A DNA stretch of 9,211 bases from an uncultured Bacteroidia bacterium (GTDB taxonomy: Bacteria; Bacteroidota; Bacteroidia; Bacteroidales; UBA932), in NCBI GenBank assembly GCA_902767355.1, contig CACXHG010000072.1, positions 1-9,211 of the forward strand, written 5' to 3'. The translations under genes were made by a program, and so were the position numbers. Position 1 is the first letter of the stretch. Each line of letters begins with the position of its first letter. Shown piece after piece: positions 5,042 to 9,211 of this stretch. The notes under the pieces were generated by a model, which saw only the letters and a list, made by a program, of their open reading frames with translations, did no database searches and had not been told where the DNA came from.

Positions 5042-6910
5042 ATGAGCGAAGAAGTAGATAAACTGGACATTCCGCAGTACGAATACGGCGACGGCAGCAT
5101 CATCCACCTGGAAGATGTGCAGCACATACGTCAGCGGCTCTCGATGTACATCGGCCGCCGCGGCGACGGCAGCGATTCCACCGACGGTATCTATGTCCTG
5201 ACCAAGGAGGTGATAGACAACTCTGTGGACGAGTTCCGCAGCGGCAGCGGCAAGCGCATAGACATCACGCTGGAAGACAAGACCGTCACGGTGCGCGACT
5301 GGGGCCGCGGCATCCCTTTCAAGGATATGATCATGGCGGTGAGCCGGCTCAACAGCGGTGGCAAATACAATAATAAGAGCTACAAGCAGAGCGTCGGCCT
5401 GAACGGTGTGGGCCTGAAGGCCGTCAATGCCCTGTCTTCTTATTTCAAGGTGCAGAGTTTCCGCGACGGGCGCACAAAGTGGGCTACATTCTCACAGGGG
5501 CAGATTCAGGACCAGGGCGAGGAGGACTCCTCCGAGCGCAACGGCACCATGGTGGTATTCACTCCCGACGACGAGATATTCCCGAACTACAAGTTCAACG
5601 AGGAATACATCGTGGAGATGGTCAAGAACTACGCCTACCTGAACACCGGCCTGACGCTCAACTACAACAAGAATTCCTTCAAGAGCAACGAGGGTCTGCT
5701 GGATCTGCTGAACGACAATATAGACGAGGAGCCTCTCTATCCGCCCATCCACCTGGTGGGCGAGGACATAGAGATAGTGATGACCCACGGCAGCAAATAC
5801 GGCGAGAACATCTCCTCGTTTGTCAACGGCCAGAACACCATCATGGGCGGAACCCACGTGGCGGCCTTCCGCGAGGCCGTGGGCAAGACGCTCAAGGATT
5901 TCTATAAGAAGGATTTCACCCCGGCCGACGCCCGCCAGTCCATCGTGGGCGCCATTGCCATAAGCATGGACGAGCCCGAGTTCGAGGCTCAGACCAAGGT
6001 GCAGCTGGGCAGCAAGACCATCAACAAGGAAGGCCTCTCGATGCAGAAGTTCGTGGGCGACTTTATCAGCCGCGAGTTGGACAATTACCTGCATCAGCAC
6101 AAGGACGTGGCCGACATACTGCTGACCAAGATACTGGCTTCAGAAAAGGACCGCAAGGCCATCCAGGGCCTTCGCAAGGAGACCAAGGAGCGCCTGAAAA
6201 AGGCTTCCCTGAACAACAAGAAGCTCTCCGACTGCCGCATCCACTTCAACGACAAGAACCCCGACCGCGACAGGACCATGATTTTCCTGACCGAGGGCGA
6301 CAGCGCCTCCGGCTCCATAAAGAAGATACGCGACGCCAACACACAGGCGGTGTTCAGCCTCAAGGGAAAACCCCTGAACAGCTACAAGGCTTCCAAGACC
6401 GACGTCTATGAGAATGAGGAGCTGAGCCTGCTGCAGGCCGCCCTCAATATAGACGAGGACCTGGACAACCTGCGCTACAACTATGTGGTGATAGCCACCG
6501 ATGCCGATATGGACGGCATGCACATACGCCTGCTGCTGCTGACCTTTTTCCTTAAATTCTACCCCGACCTGATACGTCAGGGACACCTGTATATACTCCA
6601 GACCCCGCTCTTCAGGGTGTCGGACAAGACTCACAACGTGTATTGCTACTCCACCGCCGAGAAAGACAATGCGACGGCCTCGATGCGCAATTCCACGGTG
6701 ACGCGCTTCAAGGGCCTGGGCGAGATTTCTCCCGATGAGTTCAAGGGCTTCATCGGCGAGGACATCCGCCTGGAGAAGGTCCATCTGGCCGGCGACGACC
6801 CGGTGGCCGACCTGCTGGAGTTCTATATGGGCGAAAACGACAACATACGTCTGGATTTTATACGCAACAACCTGCGCAGCGACATAGACAACGTGGAGGA
6901 GGCACAATAA
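5042..6910 (+). CDS. parE: DNA topoisomerase IV subunit B
   Basis: The 622-residue ATPase subunit of a type IIA topoisomerase acts with ParC to decatenate replicated chromosomes. The GHKL ATPase domain has KEVIDNSVDEF (55-65) with Glu56, Asn60 and Asp63, DWGRGIP (86-92) and the lid GLNGVG (119-124). The transducer domain carries the QTK loop (317-319). The TOPRIM domain has LTEGDSASGS (416-425, catalytic Glu418) and the metal site DADMDG (487-492). RFKGLGE (555-561) completes the family signature. The N-terminal IGRRGDGSDSTDGIYVL segment and the GLNGVG rather than GLHGVG lid point to the Bacteroidota ParE type rather than GyrB. It also lacks the large C-terminal insert of proteobacterial GyrB. 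parC is not adjacent within the window. The ATG abuts the der stop with no gap, implying coupled translation. Confidence 0.95.
   Translation: MSEEVDKLDIPQYEYGDGSIIHLEDVQHIRQRLSMYIGRRGDGSDSTDGIYVLTKEVIDNSVDEFRSGSGKRIDITLEDKTVTVRDWGRGIPFKDMIMAVSRLNSGGKYNNKSYKQSVGLNGVGLKAVNALSSYFKVQSFRDGRTKWATFSQGQIQDQGEEDSSERNGTMVVFTPDDEIFPNYKFNEEYIVEMVKNYAYLNTGLTLNYNKNSFKSNEGLLDLLNDNIDEEPLYPPIHLVGEDIEIVMTHGSKYGENISSFVNGQNTIMGGTHVAAFREAVGKTLKDFYKKDFTPADARQSIVGAIAISMDEPEFEAQTKVQLGSKTINKEGLSMQKFVGDFISRELDNYLHQHKDVADILLTKILASEKDRKAIQGLRKETKERLKKASLNNKKLSDCRIHFNDKNPDRDRTMIFLTEGDSASGSIKKIRDANTQAVFSLKGKPLNSYKASKTDVYENEELSLLQAALNIDEDLDNLRYNYVVIATDADMDGMHIRLLLLTFFLKFYPDLIRQGHLYILQTPLFRVSDKTHNVYCYSTAEKDNATASMRNSTVTRFKGLGEISPDEFKGFIGEDIRLEKVHLAGDDPVADLLEFYMGENDNIRLDFIRNNLRSDIDNVEEAQ
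6897..6902 (+). promoter_or_regulatory. AGGAGG sequence 10 nt before the acyltransferase start
   Basis: A perfect AGGAGG lies inside the last codons of parE (encoding Glu-Glu-Ala), 10 nt before the ATG at 6913. It is the only good Shine-Dalgarno match among the start sites in this window. Bacteroidota ribosomes generally do not use this signal because the 16S tail is sequestered, so it may be a coincidence of codon choice. Confidence 0.3.
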
Positions 6911-6912
6911 AT

Positions 6913-7482
6913 ATGAAACCGTCCACAGCCAATTTCATACTGGTAAAGCTTCTGGGCTGGCATCCCGAGCCCAACTTTCCCAAGGACGAGAAAGCACTCA
7001 TCCTGGGCGTGCCGCACACTTCCGTGTGGGATTTTCTGATCGCATACCTGTATGCCCGCAGCAAAAACGCCGACCTGCACATCCTGGTCAAGGAGAATTT
7101 CTTCTTCTGGCCGGTGGGCCCGCTGCTTAAGAAGTGGGGCGCGATACCGCTCAAAAAGCGGCAGGAGGGCGGCGCAGGTGCCGCGCTGCAGATGGTGGAG
7201 GCATTCAAGACTCACGACAAGATACTCATGGGCATAGCGCCCGAAGGCACCCGCAAGCCTGTCAAGAAATGGAAGACCGGCTATCATACCATCGCCACCC
7301 GCGCCGGCGTGCCGGTGTATGCGGGTTTTATCAACTGGGAGAAGAAATATGTGAGCTACGGCGACGTTTTCCCGCTGACGGATGATGTCCGCGCCGATAC
7401 CCTCCGCCTTCAGAAGTATTATAAGACCTTGGGAGTGGGCGCCAAACACCCGGAGAACTTCGTGTTCGACGACGATGTATAA
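6913..7482 (+). CDS. PlsC-like (LPLAT superfamily) acyltransferase
   Basis: The 189-residue protein belongs to the lysophospholipid/glycerophosphate acyltransferase superfamily. Motif I is PHTSVWDF, giving the catalytic His35 and Asp40 (HX4D). Motif II falls around ENFFFWPVGPLLKKWGAIPL (61-80), motif III is PEGTRK (110-115) with Glu111 and Arg114, and the TGYHTIATRAGVPV segment (122-135) supplies the motif IV proline. It probably transfers an acyl chain to a lysolipid or related acceptor at the cytoplasmic face of the inner membrane. No membrane helix is evident. The protein is shorter than classical PlsC (about 240 residues) and belongs to the small HTSxWDF-type subgroup, so exact substrate is unknown. 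It lies 2 bp after parE and 2 bp before the HdrC-like gene. An acceptor other than 1-acylglycerol-3-phosphate is quite possible. Confidence 0.87.
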   Translation: MKPSTANFILVKLLGWHPEPNFPKDEKALILGVPHTSVWDFLIAYLYARSKNADLHILVKENFFFWPVGPLLKKWGAIPLKKRQEGGAGAALQMVEAFKTHDKILMGIAPEGTRKPVKKWKTGYHTIATRAGVPVYAGFINWEKKYVSYGDVFPLTDDVRADTLRLQKYYKTLGVGAKHPENFVFDDDV

Positions 7483-7484
7483 TT

Positions 7485-8180
7485 ATGGGAAAACTTTTTG
7501 ACAGACTCTCGCAGGATTACAGGGTCAAGGAGGGCCTGAAAGCCTGCATAAACTGCGGTGTGTGCGTGGCAATCTGCCCTGCGGCCGAGTTTTATAAATA
7601 CAGCCCCAAGACGATAGTGAACATTGTCCAGAGCCGCGACGACGAGCAGATAGAGGCTTTGCTGCGCAGCGACACCATCTGGTATTGCGGCGAGTGCATG
7701 AGTTGCATGACCCGCTGCCCGCGCGGCAATGTGGCCGGCATGCTGATCATGGCCCTGCGAGGCCTGAGCATAGAGCTGGGCTATTTTACCGAGAGCGAGA
7801 AAGGCCGCCAGCAGATTATTCTGCAGCGCCTGCTGTGCGGCAATGTGCTTAACTACGGCTACTGCATCTATCCCAGGACCATAGACCCTGCAGGCCATCC
7901 GGAGGCGGGCCCCGTGTTCAAATGGGTGCTGGACAATGCCGACCAGGTGTACGCCCGCGTGGGGGCCAATCTCGACGGGGAGGGGCCCGGCGTGCTGCGC
8001 AAGGTTCCGCAGGAATCCCTGGACGAGCTGAAGGCCATCTTCGATGTGACCGGCGCCACGGCCCGCATGGAGGCGGTAGAAGAAGCCTCCCGCCGCAAGG
8101 CGGAGGAAATGGGCCTCACTATGGAGCAATACTGCGAGAAGATATACAACGAGACCAGTGACAAACACTTTAACTGTTAG
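7485..8180 (+). CDS. hdrC: HdrC-like protein with two 4Fe-4S clusters
   Basis: The 231-residue protein has two ferredoxin-type cluster motifs: CINCGVCVAICP (21-32; Cys21, 24, 27, 31) and CGECMSCMTRCP (68-79; Cys68, 71, 74, 78). This CxxCxxCxxxCP pair with 36 residues between the last and first cysteines is the HdrC pattern. HdrC passes electrons between the flavin subunit HdrA and the catalytic HdrB. The residues after about 100 form a long soluble tail, rich in charge toward the end, with extra cysteines 118, 127, 217 and the C-terminal 231. Archaeal HdrC proteins are shorter. There is no signal peptide or membrane segment, so a cytoplasmic site is expected. The HdrB-like gene follows after 3 bp, which strongly supports the assignment. 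Methanogen coenzymes are not expected in this organism, so the true electron acceptor is unknown. Confidence 0.88.
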   Translation: MGKLFDRLSQDYRVKEGLKACINCGVCVAICPAAEFYKYSPKTIVNIVQSRDDEQIEALLRSDTIWYCGECMSCMTRCPRGNVAGMLIMALRGLSIELGYFTESEKGRQQIILQRLLCGNVLNYGYCIYPRTIDPAGHPEAGPVFKWVLDNADQVYARVGANLDGEGPGVLRKVPQESLDELKAIFDVTGATARMEAVEEASRRKAEEMGLTMEQYCEKIYNETSDKHFNC

Positions 8181-8183
8181 GCG

Positions 8184-9211
8184 ATGATTTACCAGGGTAA
8201 ACAAAAGATTTGGTCTGATTATCAGAAAGAAATGCCGGACGACAACTGGTACTTCGTGCGCAGTTGCATACGTCAGAATTTCTGGCCCGGTGCCGAAAGG
8301 GTCTATCTGGACATCCTCAGGGGCGACCTGGGCAAGGATATATATGAGAATCCCTACCACACCACCTGCGGCGGCATAGCCTATCACAACGAGTGCATCC
8401 CGCAGGAAACTCAGATGACCATCGTGGCCCGCCAGTTCGCCCTTATGACGGAGGCCGGCTACAGGAATTATACCTGCTCGTGCATAACCTCGTTCGGCCT
8501 ATACATAGAGGCCCTGGAGACCTGGCACGAGTTCCCGGAGCTGGAGGCCAAGATACGCGAGAACCTCTGGAAGGCCTGCCGGAAAGAGTTCGTGAAGCCG
8601 GATTATCTGGTGCATACCAGCGATTTGATGTACAAGTTCCGCAACGAGATAGCCGAGAAAGCCAGGTTCCGCCTGATAAACAAGGCTACCGGCGAGCCGC
8701 TCAAGGTGGTGGAGCACATCGGCTGCCACTACGCCAAGATGTTCCCTTCGAAGGGCGTGGGCGGCGCGGAATATCCTTACGTGCTCACCGGAATGGTAGA
8801 GAGCTGGGGCGGCAATGTGATAGACTATCCCGAGCGCCGGCACTGCTGCGGCTACGGTTTCCGCCAGTACCACATCAAGGCCAACCGCGGCTACTGCCTG
8901 AGCAATACCCACAAGAAGTTCGAGTCCATGGAGCCTTTCAAGCCGGACATGATAATCACCAACTGCCCCGGCTGCAACTATTTCATGGACCGCTGGCAGT
9001 ATGTGATTGCCGAGACTACGGGCAAGACCTATGGCGAAGGCGGCTATGGCATCCCGGTTCTCACCTATGAAGAGGTGGCGGCCCTGGTGCTGGGCTATGA
9101 CCCTTGGGACATCGGCCTTCAGATGCATCAGGTTGCGGTGGAACCGCTGCTGGACAAGATGCAGGTACCCTACAATCCCGAGACCAAATACGACGGCGTG
9201 GACTCCCACAA
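8184..9211 (+). CDS. hdrB: HdrB-like CCG-domain protein (3' end beyond window)
   Basis: Translation from the ATG at 8184 runs open for 342 codons to the window edge. Two cysteine-rich CCG-type regions are visible. The second is canonical: Cys181, then HCCGYGF (Cys221-Cys222), then NCPGC (Cys261, Cys264). This fits the CX39CCX38CxxC pattern that in methanogen HdrB binds a non-cubane [4Fe-4S] cluster. The first is atypical: Cys28, then TCGG (only Cys62, with Thr at the paired position), then TCSC (Cys98, Cys100) rather than CC and CxxC. After the second domain comes a typical HdrB tail segment (PVLTYEEVAALVLGYDP, 291-307). It should work with the HdrC-like protein as a cytosolic thiol/disulfide or ferredoxin-linked reductase. 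An HdrA-like flavoprotein might follow outside the window. The start is 3 bp after the hdrC stop, and no Shine-Dalgarno is seen. Confidence 0.88.
   Translation, partial: MIYQGKQKIWSDYQKEMPDDNWYFVRSCIRQNFWPGAERVYLDILRGDLGKDIYENPYHTTCGGIAYHNECIPQETQMTIVARQFALMTEAGYRNYTCSCITSFGLYIEALETWHEFPELEAKIRENLWKACRKEFVKPDYLVHTSDLMYKFRNEIAEKARFRLINKATGEPLKVVEHIGCHYAKMFPSKGVGGAEYPYVLTGMVESWGGNVIDYPERRHCCGYGFRQYHIKANRGYCLSNTHKKFESMEPFKPDMIITNCPGCNYFMDRWQYVIAETTGKTYGEGGYGIPVLTYEEVAALVLGYDPWDIGLQMHQVAVEPLLDKMQVPYNPETKYDGVDSH

Noticed and set aside
5492..6907. Two long minus-strand open frames (5492-6100 and 6140-6907) opposite parE
   Set aside because: They lie wholly within parE, show the same His/Val/Leu/Gln mirror composition and have no recognisable motif or promoter.
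5042..6910. Assignment as gyrB
   Set aside because: The N-terminal GDGSDSTDGIY segment, GLNGVG lid and absence of a GyrB-type insert fit Bacteroidota ParE better.
7419..8387. 322-codon minus-strand frame opposite the acyltransferase and hdrC
   Set aside because: It spans the junction of three plus-strand genes with recognised motifs and is a mirror artefact.
8499..9209. Minus-strand open frame of about 236 codons at the right end, plus a plus-strand frame at 8393-9070
   Set aside because: The plus-strand frame starting at 8184 is open to the edge and carries the HdrB cysteine motifs, so both of these are shadows of that gene.

Overview
The window reads as a chromosomal segment of a Bacteroidota bacterium, most likely order Bacteroidales. 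The reasons are the Bacteroidota-type EF-P N-terminus, the ParE type with its characteristic N-terminal region, candidate promoters of the TAnnTTTG kind in the only two AT-rich gaps, and start codons that almost all lack a Shine-Dalgarno sequence. Coding regions are GC-rich and gene-dense, and isoleucine ATA codons are unusually common. I see no mobile element, CRISPR array, tRNA or rRNA. Nothing looks like recent transfer.

Region 1 (1-161): the first 28 codons of efp (elongation factor P) run off the left edge on the minus strand. An AT-rich 77-bp gap separates it from rhaM (L-rhamnose mutarotase, plus strand), which stands without other rhamnose genes in view. Region 2 (484-2503, minus strand): a compact cmk-ispH-cupin lipoprotein cluster. 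cmk and ispH overlap by 17 bp, and the cupin gene converges on rhaM with 4 bp between them. Region 3 (2504-2560): a 57-bp divergent control region with a candidate -7 box on each strand and a 7-bp inverted repeat directly before the GTG start of a response regulator.

Region 4 (2561 to the right edge, plus strand): six genes separated by 6, 0, 2, 2 and 3 bp, apparently one operon. They encode an NtrC-type sigma-54 response regulator without a DNA-binding domain, the ribosome-assembly GTPase Der, topoisomerase IV subunit B (ParE), a small PlsC-like acyltransferase, an HdrC-like iron-sulfur protein and an HdrB-like CCG-domain protein. The HdrB-like gene is open at the right edge.

Most of the window is core housekeeping: translation, nucleotide and isoprenoid synthesis, ribosome assembly, chromosome decatenation and lipid synthesis. 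The parts worth a second look are the HdrC/HdrB redox pair, whose HdrB has a non-canonical first cysteine domain; the HTH-less sigma-54 activator heading a housekeeping operon; and the compact divergent promoter with its inverted repeat. I did not find a clearly novel defence or mobile system.
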